In this document: positions 1-12,347 of the stretch, in pieces
Layout: every line of letters begins with the position of its first letter
Position numbering within the stretch: position 1 is the stretch's first letter
Source: Pisolithus tinctorius
Taxonomy: Eukaryota; Basidiomycota; Agaricomycetes; Boletales; Pisolithaceae
DNA: 64,000 bases
Direction: 5' to 3'
Assembly (NCBI GenBank): GCA_024663395.1
Contig: JANFAH010000023.1
Span: forward strand, 434,001-498,000
Notes under the pieces: generated by a model
The model's input: the letters and a program-made list of their open reading frames with translations, nothing else
Told to the model about the DNA's origin: nothing
The model's database searches: none
Made by a program: the position numbers and the translations under genes

Positions 1-1158
1 TACACTGTAGGGCGGAATTTTTCCCACCCAGTTGGGAAGGTAAACATAGCATTATATGGCTCAAAACAAGGCACACTTCAGTGGTACCAGAAGCTATGCA
101 CTACTCTTGCAGATCTTGGGCTCACCAGGGCACATGCAGACTGGGGAGTGTTCTACGGTTGCATAGGATCAGAAATTCTCATCCTTGCCAGCCACATCGA
201 TGACTGCACTGTAACAGGCAGTTCCCCATCATTAATCCACTCATTTAAACAGGAGATCAGCACTCATTTTAAGATCTCTGACCTAGGGCCCATCAGTTGG
301 CTACTTGGAATGAAGGTGACACAGAACAGAGAAGCCTGCACCATATCACTGTCACAGCAGTCATACATTGAGGCCATCCTGATGAAATACAACCTTGCCA
401 ACTGCAAACCTGCCACAATTCCAATGGACCCTGGCATAAAACTCTCCCGCAGAGAAATTCCACAGCCAGCCAAAGAAGCTGCATGCATGAAGAACATACC
501 CTACTGTGCTGCTGTAGGCTCCCTCATGCACCTCGCTGTTGGAACATGCCCAGATATCGCATTTGCTGTCTCCACAGTTGCACAGTTCAACAACACACCC
601 AACATGACTCACTGGGAAGCTGTGAAACGAATCTACAGGTATATCTCAGGCACAAAAGTGCTCACTTTAATGTTTGGAAATTCAGAATGAGGCCTTGAGG
701 GCTATACTGATGCAGACAGAGCTTCACAGGAGCATCAACACACTATAAGCAGATATGCCTACCTACCAGATGGTGGAGCTATCAGTTGGGCTTCATGGAA
801 ACAGGAACTTGTAACACTCTCCACTGCTGAAGCAGAGTATGTTGCAGCAACTCATGCAGCCAAAGAGGGCCTGTGGCTTCAACAACTCATTGGGGAAGTT
901 TTCTGACCACTCAAACATCCTATCCCACTGTATTCCAACAGTCAATCTGCCATCACACTCACCAAGGATGGCAGCTATCACACTTGCACAAAGCACATCA
1001 ACATACGATACCATTTCATTTGTTTCACTGTGGAAAACCATTCCTTTCATTTAATTTATTGTCCTACTGATGACATGGTCACTGATACCCTTACCAAACC
1101 TTTACCCAGCATCAAGGTGAAACACTTTGTGTCTGCACTTGGACTATGTTCCGATTGA
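1..1158 (+). pseudogene. Ty1/copia retrotransposon pol, C-terminal half (reverse transcriptase to RNase H)
   Basis: One frame runs from base 1 to the terminal TGA at 1156-1158 with only two premature stops, both TGA (688-690 and 904-906). It reads as the end of a copia polyprotein: the ALYG-K-QG and WYQKL region, the RT active-site strand (HIDD where copia normally has YVDD), the PYCAAVGSLMHL and HWEAVKRIYRYI connection, then RNase H with YTDAD, LSTAEAEYVAATHAAKE and the TKHINIRYHFI tail. Gag, protease and integrase lie left of the window. The Tyr-to-His change and the two stops make it a dead copy. Nothing is frameshifted, so it is fairly young or decayed mainly by point mutation. The family call is secure; the exact lineage is not. 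Confidence 0.93.
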
Positions 1159-1165
1159 GGGGGAG

Positions 1166-1403
1166 TGTCAAGAATGCAATCTGGGATTATGGTAGTGTCT
1201 CGGAGTTTTGCCCAGAGGGCTCAGAATTTCTCCCCGACCCTCAGAATTAAATTCCAATGTCAACACACTTACTAATTACCATACTATAAATTTTCCACAC
1301 TGTTGTTTTCCACCTCAGTGACTACTTTGTACACTGAGGTGAGTATAGCTAGATTCCCACTTGTTTACTTGGTACTGATGTAGTGTAGAAACTCATACCT
1401 TCA
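1166..1403 (+). repeat. 3' LTR of the copia element, with preceding polypurine tract
   Basis: Directly after the pol stop is a purine tract (1155-1165, ending GAGGGGGAG) followed by TGTCAAGAATG, the usual start of a copia 3' LTR. A TATA-like box lies near 1285. The right end is set at a CTTCA just before 1404 by analogy only, because the 5' LTR is outside the window and no target duplication can be checked. Confidence 0.7.
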
Positions 1404-2890
1404 TTAGGAGAAGCCTTGATGTTCAACCAACAGCAGATGAGCTGCTATCACACATGTGGTTCCAATGGCACCCTGCACAAATTCCTCATTTTTGCATTCT
1501 ATCTTTTTGATTTCATGCTTTGGTCATCCAAGAATTGGACCAGAATGTGATCAATGCATTAGGAGTGTGAGGTGCACAAGTAACAACTCCATTGTTTCAG
1601 GCAGAGAAATACACACAGCTGGGTAACAACTATGCTTTCTTCCTGCATGTCTCTTGATTAATAGTAACTGACAAGCTGGCAGATTTGCTAATCAACTATA
1701 TTGTCCTATGTATAGTAGACCCCATCTAATGAAGCAGGCATTGTGTGATGCACTTCCAGTGGTTGGTTCACTTAATGGCTGGAAGGCTTCCATGTCTTTC
1801 TGATGTTCCATCCCAAAGGTCATGTGGACCTCTCACAGTGGGGAATAAACCTGTTTGGGGAGGTTGAGAATTATGTGTACAAGACAAGCTGGAGTAATGA
1901 TCCAGAAAAACTCTAGGTTTGTGCTGCATTGTGACTTGTCTAGTGCAGTGGATATTGGCTGCTGTGATTTCCAAAGGACCTACCATAGGCTGTAGCCCAA
2001 GAGATTAAATCAAATAGAGAGGGTTAAACCAATGACCTTTAATCTCCTTTAATGAACCCAGGAAGCTACTAATTTAAACCAACTTGTGTGCTGTTATGTT
2101 GATTTTGGTAATCAATCACAATGGAGAACAGATAAAATGCATTCTTCCACCTCATTGTCTTGCCCTCAGTCAATGTCAACCTCAGATGCCAGTTTTTACA
2201 CTTTGGAGTGCATAACTATCATATGCCATGGGCACATGCACAATGGTTAAGACTCAACCTCTGGACGGGGCATCATAGCTAGTCATGGCAGGGAGATGAC
2301 TGAGAGTGGCGTTAAGTCGATGACTCCCCCAGAGGCACGGCATTGTCACACTGAAAAATAGTAAAAACTCGTTGGAATGGATGTTATACTGATTTCGACG
2401 CTATGCAGCTACAAGCGTGCACAAACAATTGCAAATAACCACCAGATCCCGGACGGTGGGGATAAATAACTTCTCACATCCCCATACAAGAGCATGAGAT
2501 CATGGACCCTCTGCTTCTGATTGAAAAATGAGGTACTTTGTGATGGTGAGTCAGTGGTTGTTGAACGAGGCCAATTCTAATCTTCGGTGGTTGTAGCGGG
2601 TGCAATAGCAGGATACGCTGCTCCGCTTCAGCTCTTGTGGGAATTCGTTTCTGTTCTACTCGTCGCACGTACCGCTTGCACCAATCAACCAAGCTTTTGC
2701 TGGTACGCACCGACAACCCAGTATAAATTCTGAAGTTGTCTACCACTGAATGTAACTTGTCCACCCGGTATATTTTTCACCCAGGGATAGATTATGCATG
2801 TCACTGTTTACGTTGCGCTCCTCACCTTTTCTAGTGGCTTTTTGGCAGAATATGCATATACTTTGATCCGCCGTTGAGCATGGTGGCCCG
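1404..2890. other. No supported gene; AT-richer flank of the copia element
   Basis: I found no recognisable protein, RNA gene or clear repeat. A minus-strand reading frame of 96 codons at 2474-2764, rich in Arg, Lys and Val, could be an old exon but has no ATG start and no recognised motif. Codon and base composition change toward the array only after about 2.9 kb. Confidence 0.4.
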
Positions 2891-3151
2891 ATGAGCTGGA
2901 CAGCTGAAGGTTACGGGATTGCAATTGAGGCCGTCACCCCACAATTGCTCTGCGATCTCAATCCCCCAAAAGAAGTTTCCAATGAGGCCGAGTACCAAAA
3001 TGCACAAGTGCCGCCGTTATTCCACATCACAACGACGGCGAATTACTTTGGGTATCTCATATCTCTCCTCGGAATCTTCTTTTCCATGCACGCTGTCCTT
3101 GTCCTATTCCTCGGCTGGGACCGAATTTTTGGCAGATTTTCTCAGTTTTGA
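2891..3151 (+). CDS. Hypothetical 86-aa protein with one membrane segment
   Basis: An ATG-started frame of 86 codons. The last third holds a hydrophobic stretch of about 22 residues (YFGYLISLLGIFFSMHAVLV) that would span a membrane; the first half is mildly acidic. I do not recognise it, it has no paralogue in the window, and the neighbouring frames look random. It may be a chance frame or one exon of a lost gene. Confidence 0.15.
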   Translation: MSWTAEGYGIAIEAVTPQLLCDLNPPKEVSNEAEYQNAQVPPLFHITTTANYFGYLISLLGIFFSMHAVLVLFLGWDRIFGRFSQF

Positions 3152-5116
3152 ATGCTGCTTGACCAGTTGCCGCGGCCCTACTTCGCAAAGATTTGCAGCG
3201 ATTATCCTTGAAGTGCTGCGTACGTTGGCGCACCACACTGCAGACCTATCATTGGATTTTCATCACATGGTTATATTACTCACCGAACTTTATAATTTCC
3301 GAACCTCTTCCATGCCCAATCAGACTAACCCTGAGAGAAGGATGGCGGCGGGGGGGCCATACGGCATAGGGCTGCCGTACCATCAACTTCCGTACCTAAA
3401 TCAAATCAGACGGGGTGATGCCAGGTGTAGTGATTGCGCATCTTGGTCTACTTGACAAAGTTCTGGAACCACTGCTTTGCATCAAATAGATCCCTGGAAG
3501 TTCTACTAGAAACATTCTGGGGTCCTGGTTTTCGACAAAATTCCGTGTGTACGTACAGACTCATTAAAACCACCTGTGAAACCTAACGTTAAGACTCTAT
3601 TACAGGATGATATGGCCTTGTGATTGGTGATCGGCCATGAATCTTCTGTTGGACCATTGCATGGCATTGCGTCGACAAACAAGTCGCTGTGAATTTCACA
3701 CACTTCACGTATAGTCAATTCCATCTGCTGTTGCATCTCAGAAAGCCGCATTGTCCGATAGAGCAGTGGGAAAGAGCCTCACGAGCGATGAGCTGAGCTC
3801 GTGGCAAGCTGTAGGATAATTAATGTACATATCTACCACGTCCACATCCTCCGTCTGACTAAGTCTGATGTGGCTGTGTCCTCGGCAGACCTCCCCACTA
3901 CACCGAGGAGAAAACAAGGTTTGTGCCGCCGCTAGCCGAGCAGGTCGGTTGAAATGCTCCGCCAGGTTTCTGAACTTCGTGATGATCACGCGTGGCGGCG
4001 GAGTAGTGCGCAAACCTCCCTCTACCCCCGCCTGTGGCCTCGAATGTGACAGCGGGATGCTCCGAGACCAGATAACGTATCCCGCCACCGCTTGTTTTCA
4101 TTTACTTGGTTCAAAATCGAATAATCTCCGCTTCGCCACATTTATCTTCCCGAACTTTGCGGGGCCTTCCAAGGCGAGCTGTCTCCCATCATTTATATTG
4201 ATATACAAATAGGGGCATTCAGGTGAGTCCAGTGGTCGTCCGCACTACGTAATGCGATTGGTTCCGAAGCATGTCAGATTTCCTAGGCAAAAAACATGCT
4301 GTTCGCACCGCAAGCTACGCCTCATTGTAGACAAGCTCTCATTGTGTCCGGAAAATCTGCACCTGACTTCAAAGCTCGATATCAAAAGTCACTGCCATGG
4401 TCTATATTCACTGCGACGCAGCGCGATCGCTGGTGTATCCATGAACCATTCAATGGATGGTTCATCACTGGACACGTGCCATAAACCGGACGGGTTTTCC
4501 GAGTCCGCCGACACGAGACGAGGGATCTGAAGCGTTTACTCACCATTGGTTTATCTGCAAGAGGCGATCAACATCAATATTAATGATAAGTATTCCTGTA
4601 AACCGGCCCGATCAAAGGGTCCCAGGGTCTTTCTATTAGTCGGCAGTTCCCCTAAAAGGTACCAGCTGGCCATGGGCCGTCTAGGTAAGTAGTGACATAA
4701 CCATAGTCGCTTAGACCATTCCATACCCACAGGATCGTGGAGAGCAAAAGCGCAATTGCTGTTTCAGCCATAATTCGGTCTGATAAGCAGATTCCATTAT
4801 GTCGTCCACCCGTTGGATCCGGCCTTCTGCTTCGAAAGCTATGCGTCAGTTATGCTTTGCGTACCGGTGGTTCCCCTGAAACTCAAACAATCCATGGCTT
4901 CGTGAGACGTGGATCCACTGTCTTCTACAGAAGCTTCTTCTTGTCTTCCCCCACACAACCTTGAAAAGGTTCAAAATGTGGGCTCCATCCTTCATGCTCT
5001 CGCTCTCTCTCCCCTTTAAGTGTAAGCCATTTCCAATCTTTCATCGCTGTCACCCAGTGAAAAAAGACACATAAAACAAACGACCCAAGGCTTCGTTTGT
5101 ACCAGATTTACTCCAA
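3152..5116. other. Upstream flank of block A, no firm gene
   Basis: A minus-strand frame at 3506-3751 (81 codons from an ATG, Glu/Gln-rich start MRLSEMQQQMEL) could be an exon but I do not recognise it. Around 3765-3910 the sequence weakly resembles 6785-6900 and the matching part of gene X in other blocks, which suggests a remnant of another array unit. Just before the type 2 start lies a small hairpin (ACAAACGA with TCGTTTGT, near 5077-5101). Confidence 0.35.
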
Positions 5117-6386
5117 ATGTCGAGCACATCGGCGCCGCTACGCTTTCGGAAGGTAGATCCGCCACAGGATGCCGAGTCAGAGCAGGCGGGGCATGGTGCG
5201 GCACTCAGTTTGGGCCCCCTCGACGACGACAGACCTGGATGGACGATGTTAGTGTCATTCATTTATCAAGTGCTCGCGACTCACCTCCGTTCTCTACTTC
5301 AGGAGTAGGAATAGTTGCTCCTCTGTCGCGTCCAAAGCTCGCAAACCGTCCACGACCACCTGGGCGGGTACGGTAGACGACGTTCTGGTTAGGAACAACT
5401 ACCACCCTTCTGTTCATACACCACCTCATGACTACCGGGCCGCGTGCCACCGTGCCTCTAATCAAGCCGCATACCCCGATATTTTGTTTTTATCACCTCC
5501 TGTCACTAGTCAATCGTCACACCACACGAAGAGACACTCGTTAGGATACTCACAAGGCGTTCAAACGTTTGGGGAGCCGCCATTTGCCCACCATGCTGGA
5601 CCTGCCATGGACCTGGTATCCACACTCCCCCTTCGTGGGCAGGCTTCATTCCAATTTAATGGCCAGGCAGAGAATCACGAGGGAACGAGCTGGAGCGATC
5701 GCGCCTCAGGGCAGACGATTGACTCAGAGTTATCGTGGTCATCGTCATCAAATCCGGTTATGGGTAGCGAGAACATCCGAAGGTCCAAGGATCTTTCGAT
5801 TATTCGCAGTTTCTGTGTAGAGGCCACCATGAATACAACAGCAGCAGACGTCTTCCACGATTCCGCTACAGGCTTGACCTCTGGCAGCATAGATGACTAT
5901 GGAGGGATGGATCCAGTCTCTGACCCAAGCATCGACTCAAACTTACCACCGCCCTCAATCTCAGATGTAGCTCGATCACCCTACGAGCCGCATACGTTCG
6001 AAGGCTTATCCGACGCTGGTGGCAGGAGCTCTGCAAAACCTCCGGGGCCAGCTCAAGCGGCGGACCATCCTTATGAGAAGACGACCAATGTACATCAACT
6101 TCGCGATCGTGCCATTGCCTGCGGTTGGATTAATCCCGATGGAATGGTTTGCAATAAACTAATTGATTACCACTGCGAAGGCCATTTTGCCATTGCACAC
6201 GGCATCACGAAATTGCCATCGGTTGCCAAAGTCGGGTGCCGTTGGTGTCCTGTAGGTGCGCGGAAAGAGGTGAAACGAAAAAGTTTCATCCGGCATGTAA
6301 GGGAAGCCCATATGAAGTACCAGCGCCCAGAGAAAAAAGAGGCTCCCGCACCTTGGAAAGGAAGAAGACGAAGAAGTTACCAGTGA
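5117..6386 (+). CDS. Type 2 double zinc-finger protein, block A copy (apparently intact, 404 aa)
   Basis: Predicted exons 5117-5247 and 5303-6386 are separated by a 55-nt GT-AG intron (GTTAGT to TTCAG), giving 405 codons with no internal stop. The first 300 residues are Ser/Thr/Pro/His-rich and without recognisable fold. The last 70 hold the family signature: CGW-x6-C-x8-C-x2-HF-x3-H, then CRWC and RHVREAH, which reads as two linked Cys/His fingers. In this copy finger 1 has VCNK where other paralogues have CGAP. A DNA-binding, nuclear role is an inference from the finger pattern; the target is unknown. Gene X starts close behind on the other strand. It is the only open type 2 copy; the B and C copies are broken. 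The start was chosen because the downstream frame joins cleanly. Confidence 0.65.
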
Positions 6387-6429
6387 TCATAATGGGTGAA
6401 CTTCCCTCAGTTGGACAGGGGTAGTAAAG

Positions 6430-7600
6430 TCTCACATGGATGTCGTATACCGGTTGATGTTTTGTATCTTGTACCAATCGATTTGGCGTTTGATCCCAAC
6501 GGACTTGTCATGCGCAGTATTAACATTGATCAAACTTCCACATCATGATGAAATCGAGCGGATCGACACGTACTTAGCCATCGGCGTCAATCAGTGATAA
6601 CAATCCCAGCGTAGTGCAACGGGCGGGAAGGTGAAGTCGGAAATAGTGACATATTCAATCGGAACTGGTGTCCTCGACACTTCTAACGACACAGAAGTCA
6701 GGAGATGGGATTTACATAATCACTGACGAAGTCCAGGTCTTATTCGTGTTTCCCGGTGCATGACAGAGGATCCGGAACGTTGAAGTAGTGGGAGAGAACC
6801 TCCGAGCAATGAAGTGAGCTCGGGGGAAGCTATGGGCTAAAGTGTCTTTGTCTGTCTGACCAAGCACTACGTGGCTGTTCCCTACCTTCTGTTCCCGCTA
6901 AGCACTGACTCGAACCAACACGAAATTCAGCGATTTGGATAGAGTATATTTCAAATTTGAAGAAGAAGCTTCCGCTGGTGGCCACCGTCATCGTTGGCTG
7001 TTCACCGAAAAGAGGATGAAGATATGGATTAGCATATGACCCACGGCACAGCTCATCCTGACCTGTTGGGGGAATCGGGATAAACGCAAGCCGAAAGATA
7101 CCATGGCCCGAGAATCGGGACCTCGTCCAAAAGCACATCTCAGACTTGACTGCGTTACACCGCGGTGACGGTTACTTTCCAAGTCCCGAGATTAACCGGT
7201 CAATGAAATAAAACGAACGGACATGTTGCGTCGGAGGCTTGATTAGCCGAATGCGCTTGAAACGGAACATGCGATCCACAGCTGAACAGACAAGTGTATG
7301 ATGTTGGTGTCTGTACCCAAAAAAAACTTGTGCCGCTGCCAAACCTCAAGACTATTCAAGAGCCCCCCTTCCCCGAAAGGAGCCGGATACGACGTTGGAG
7401 ACATTTCGTCTGCAAGGCGCGACTTTCCAGGATCTTTATAATTACTCACCTTACGAGGGCTACCGTCCCACCTGGCTTTTGAGGCTTCAAGTAGTGAACG
7501 TTTGAGTGTCCAACCGGTGCCTCCCGCGCAACAGTTGAGGCGGTGACTAAGCGGAAAACTACGTGTTACGTAATGGAGGGGAAGGGCAGAAGTTGGTGAA
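6430..7600 (-). pseudogene. Minus-strand multi-exon gene X, block A copy (degenerate)
   Basis: This spacer is conserved with 16640-17600 and 47480-48660, and the conservation makes sense on the minus strand. Exon ends precede splice donors (GTGAGTAATTAT at about 7449; the donor present in B and C near 7147 is mutated to TCAAGT here), and a downstream exon reads HDKSVGIKRQIDWYKI (about 6460-6515), like its B and C counterparts. I cannot assemble a full frame in this copy and do not recognise the product. A promoter region shared with PRODH, whose start lies just beyond, is possible. Confidence 0.35.
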
Positions 7601-7844
7601 CCCAAAGCAGCCTACATATGCGTCGTATGTATCGCTGTGCGGGAGACTTCCTGGTAGTCATTTTTGCAGTGAGTCAAGTCAAAGACCGCGAAAATGGCTT
7701 GCGTATCCCGTGAAGTACACAGTGGTTTGGGACTGCTATGCATATTTGAAGGTACGCCCGCATGTCATCCCTTCACACCCATACCCACCACTAATGGACT
7801 TGCTTTCCTCGCCTATACCGATAATTTCAGGACTTTTATTGCGT

Positions 7845-9050
7845 GCGTTCTACAACGTGGCGTGTCTCCCTCTATGTAGGATTGGCATTCTACGATAGCA
7901 CTTGTCATCGACCAGCCGTAGGCTCTTGTCTACCTCATGGCGATACATACGCAATCGATTGTCGCTACTTTTGACTGGTATCGCGTCCAGCTCGGCTGTG
8001 TTCGGTGTGTGGGCAGCCACAAAGTCATGTCTTGACCCCTCACTCGACTTTAGGGACAGGGAAACATGCATGTAGCCGACGCACCGTTTTTGGTCATCAT
8101 AGACCGCTCTTCTGCCTCGTGTAGAGTCGCTTCGCAACTTCTCCATGCACCTCGTTCATACGCGACCAGAATTATCAGAACCCTTGTCATATCCCGGAAC
8201 TCCAAACTCATCAGATCTTGCTATCTTAGATGAGCAATTACGTAAATAACCGGGGTCTCCCCTGATGGAGATTTACAAGAACTATATGCCAATCCGCGAA
8301 GAATCTGTACGCGTGCGAAGGAGCGAAGCATCAAGACTGCGGCTGACGCAGAGTATACGTTAGTCTCCTTCTCGACAGGCTGAACAACGGAACTAATATA
8401 TGCGTCCGCAGCCGGTATCGGCTGGCGATAGATGCTTTGGCACGCCCCGATGAAACAGTTCAACAAACATCCTGAGAAGACAATTTGGGCGAGGTGGTTA
8501 TTTTCTCGCTCGAATTCTGGTGGGCCCAAAACAGAACTACAACTCTTAGTTTATGTGAGGTTCAAGCCTATCTTCGGAGGTGAGTCACCGAACTAGATGA
8601 TGATTAGCAATAGACTGGACACTTTACCATCGACAGGACACAAGACCCCTTGCCCATCCGATCGCACTCTCACATAAGAAGGGATACGCTCTAGGTGTCA
8701 GGCTCGTCCACGGTGCATAGCATCCACATGGGATACCGTCACATACCGGCTCGTTACACATGATGTCCACATCAACTGATCCAGACTCCCCTGTACGCTC
8801 TTCTAAGGTGGAGACGGGTACATGCTACAACACGCGTGTTTTGGCCATCGCGCGTGTCATCGCTGATAACATCGGGTTATCCCCGGCACCGCTGCCTCGC
8901 GTTGGCGTTTTGTTTGGGACACGATTGGGGATCTTCGGAGTTGGTTCTTTACGAATTAGCCAAGGTGCTCTGATATGATCCCTGTCTCTAAAAGGTCATG
9001 CCTCGCCTCTTCCGACGGGGCCATGAGATTGTGGGTGAAGAATGGAGGCC
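7845..9050 (+). pseudogene. Proline dehydrogenase pseudogene, block A copy
   Basis: Pieces match the intact copy at 17944-20146: the presequence-coding part of exon 1 (VLQRGVSPSM then a stop), exon 3 onward (ALLPRVESLRNFSMHLVH, with in-frame stops), exon 4 (bases about 8414-8582), and part of exon 5 (KVETGTCYN, IADNIGLSPAPLPRVGVLFGT). The end of exon 1, all of exon 2 and half of intron 2 are deleted at about 8050, removing the start of the barrel; the end of exon 5 and all of exon 6 are deleted at about 8970, and only the first bases of exon 7 remain. A TAG also interrupts the conserved VRGAYH motif. It cannot make enzyme. Confidence 0.9.
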
Positions 9051-10564
9051 TAGACAATTACAAAGCAAAATTCCCGCTGTCGAGTGCTGTGACGCTGTGG
9101 GCTGTCTCGTCGATTAGAGGCTATCGATGAACGAGCATGATTGGTCATCCGCTCCAGTCTGCTCCTACGCTTGGTCCTTGTTGCATCCGAACTCCAGCTC
9201 CCATTGGTATTGTGGTTTTGTTTGGGTTTCTATGGGACCACATTCAACTCTTTCATCCCCGGAGACAGCCACTGAATCGAATATTATTCGTCAATACGTA
9301 TCTTGTATCTTCCTTTCCCTCTCTTTTTGTTTTACTTAGTTTTATTTATTTATTTATTAATCATGGAAGACCCCGCGCCAGAGGGGACCACGCGTGAGAC
9401 AAATCGGGCTTTCAAATGCTGCAGAGATCATTTACCAAAAAACCTTGTCTCCAGTCGCCGGAGGCCAGCATAGGTTCTGGGACCAGAACGCCCTAGGCGC
9501 GAAGCAGGAACTGAGCTCCTTTACCTCGTTGTTCTCAACCCATCGACATCTCCGGGTTGAAACATTTAAACTCCGAATTCGGCTTCTGTTTTGGGTTTCA
9601 GTTTGCAGTCACGCCGTCCTCAAGTACGTACTCCAACGATCGAGATGTAGGCCATCGGCGCGTGTTGTCCCCCACGTACAATCTGGTCTTTCCATACCTT
9701 GGTCTGATCTCTAAGCCGTCAATCTGAACATTGCACAGCGGATGCAGTGCAGCATAGTTGTGGGCGGGTGGCAGGCCACTAGCCAGTCACTTCCTGCTAG
9801 TCAGTGAAGAGTTTCAGGTCCGTTCAGGGACCTCAAGGTGATGAAGTTCACTCTGCGTGTTGTTTTTATCGTCCGGTGTGCATCACCGTTTCTAGGTGGA
9901 TGTGCTTAGGACTTAAGATATGTAAGTGAATTTCCTTCGCTGTCTCACTCCAAAATACGACACGACGGCGTGTCAACCGCTGTCATTTTAATACTATCCC
10001 ACCCATATCAAACCTGTAGGCCTGCCTCAAAAGCACCGCTTTCTCAGGATTGAGATGGCAGGGGCACGGCTAGGGACTTTTTGCAAAAGATGCCAATGAC
10101 CTTGACTTCTCAATCCCCAACCATCATCGCTACTTTCCAAAGCACAACCTGTGGACAAAAGGCATCGAGTGATTCCCTCGCCCTACACCAATTCCTTGGA
10201 ATGTTCGAAAACACGTCAGAGATATGCATCCTCCGCCCTCCCTTGCCACCTTCATTTACGCCCTGCTCGAATCCCTTCCTGACCTCGTGTCGTCCGCAAG
10301 GCAGCACGGGTCGTTTCCCGGAAGTGTGAGTTATGTAATTTGCCAATCTTTGCTTCCGACAAACATGATCAACGGTCGCAATGCGGGTCGTATTTAACTC
10401 ATGCAGTCTGCAACTTGGTCATCTCAGAACTTCGGCTGACGATTGCCCTTTTGTCGTCGTTATATTTCCCCCTTCGTTTCGCACAACCCAATCTATCCTT
10501 GTGTGTGTAAACGAACATGCACCACATTGTTTCTTCTTCCTCATCGTCAATCTCCTCACACGTA
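9051..10564. other. Spacer between PRODH and type 3, block A
   Basis: Homologous in patches to 20147-22473 and 50934-52994 but shorter: the 99-bp tandem repeats and exon Z seen in B and C are not found here. It holds an AT-rich tract with TTTA repeats near 9335-9360 and, from about 9900, the conserved upstream region of the type 3 gene. Confidence 0.5.
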
Positions 10565-12347
10565 ATGTCGAACGGCTTGACAACACGAGTCTCTCAGAAC
10601 CTACGTCCCCAACAGGATTGTCACCTCGACCACGTACATTATGGCGCAGCACTCGGCGACTATGGCCATGTCATCAAACAATCACAAGTACTGGAATGCA
10701 TCGAATCATCGTCAGCGTAAACGTCATCCCACCGCTGTCGAGTTCTGGTGGCTCATCTTCATTCACATCTCTAGCAACAACTTCTCAGCCCCCACGGGCG
10801 GCTATCTGCAGGGTGTAAGCCGCTTTCCGCCGATTTCGTCGTCTTCTCATCCTCCCACCCCTGGGCTACGCCAGTCGAAGTACCCTCGAGCAATGTCGCT
10901 GAAAGCGGAGCATTATCTATCGTAAGCTTCATCCATGCCAAGTTGTGTAAGGGTTTTCATTGAAGGTTTACCCGTCGCTCGATCAGGCCCCAATTCCAGT
11001 ACCACAGGATCCCGGGGCCTGGAGTAATCAATATACGCAAGCGAGCTACTCCGTTTCAACATCCTCGACAGTCCACCCTGAGAACGATAGGAGGTCTTCC
11101 ATCGTAAGCCAACTTCGCTACAGCGAGGCTTATGCTATAATGCAGACCGGGGGTCAACGAGTTCAGCTACTGCATGGCGTCCCTGTTCCGATTACTCAAG
11201 CTGACACTCCCTCCCGGAGTCACTACCCTGGTACACCCCTGGTTAACGCTTTAACACCTTGTTACGACGAGGTCGCGCAGGGTCGCGCCTCCGATCATAT
11301 CGCGTACCCATGTATTGCACTTTCATCACCGAACACCAGTACTATGTTACCACATACGGTGGGAAACCAATACCCATTAGGGCACCCGCAGGACAACAGG
11401 AACGTTTCAACATTCGGTGAGCCATCATTCGTTCATCATACCACCGCTGGACCTGCGGTGGGCCTGGCCTCCGCAGTTCATGGGTATCCTTCGCCCCATT
11501 GTGGTTGGGCTGACCATTATGGGAGCGGACACGATAGTACCTCGAGTCCTAGTCCAAATGTCTCATCATTGTCGGCCCCTGCAAACTCTGTCGTGTTCCC
11601 ACTTCAGGAGCTGCACATTTCAGATCGTCTGGACAGAGGGCGCTTCCCGACGCCTTTAGAACGGGCGGCGAGTCCAGCTTGGTCTACAAGTCAACCCTAT
11701 CGGCGTCCTAACGAACCGACCGAAATGAGTCACTCGCCGGTTGTTCTACCAACCCACTCTGTGACCTTCGATCGCCCCTGCACCCATTTACCCCACACTC
11801 TTCCTTACACGCTTCCAACTCCATCTCAATCCAACTCGAACGCCCAGATGGTAGACTTACACGCATCAGCATCAGCACCGCCGTCTCCAAGCCCACTCTT
11901 GCCATCGCCGGGCGAGGTTTATACACGCAATCTAAAGCAACCTAAAGAAAGCCGCGCTCGTGGTCGTACCAGAGCTCACCACCGGACGAAAATTGAGAGA
12001 AGTCTGCGTGCTTGTAAGTCGATCTCCACCCGTCGTGCAGGTCGCCTTTCCAATCACGGACACTGATGAGACCGTCCGTAGCACGGCTACATCGATATCG
12101 GGACTTACAGATGTGCTGTGGCTGGCGGAATGAAGATGACAGACCGTGTGGTGCGCCTGTTACGCACAATGATTGTGCGGACCATTTTGCTGCTGTCCAC
12201 GGCATCATAGACATGGCAAGAGACATCAAAGTGCCCTGCCGTTGGTGTCCTTCAAGTGCGGGAAAGAAGGTCATACGAAAAAATATACTCAGGCATATCA
12301 GGGAAAAGCACCTGCGCTGTCCTCGCTTGACACAGTACGATTCATGA
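10565..12347 (+). pseudogene. Type 3 double zinc-finger gene, block A copy (frameshifted)
   Basis: Aligned with the intact 512-aa copies in B and C. The first exon (10565-10716, MSSNGLTTRVSQNL) and its 58-nt intron are kept, and the long central frame (10960-12066) is open. Relative to B, about 7 nt are missing near 12040-12065, so the frame ends at 12064-12066 just before the finger domain, which continues in another frame to 12347 (CGWRNEDDRPCGAPVTH, CRWC, RHIREKH). The last intron has lost both splice sites and is read through in frame. A shortened protein without fingers could still be made, but loss of function is likelier. Confidence 0.8.

Noticed and set aside
7845..9050. Alternative that block A PRODH is a shorter functional isoform
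   Set aside because: It lacks exon 2 and the C-terminal Arg pair and has in-frame stops in the substrate motif.
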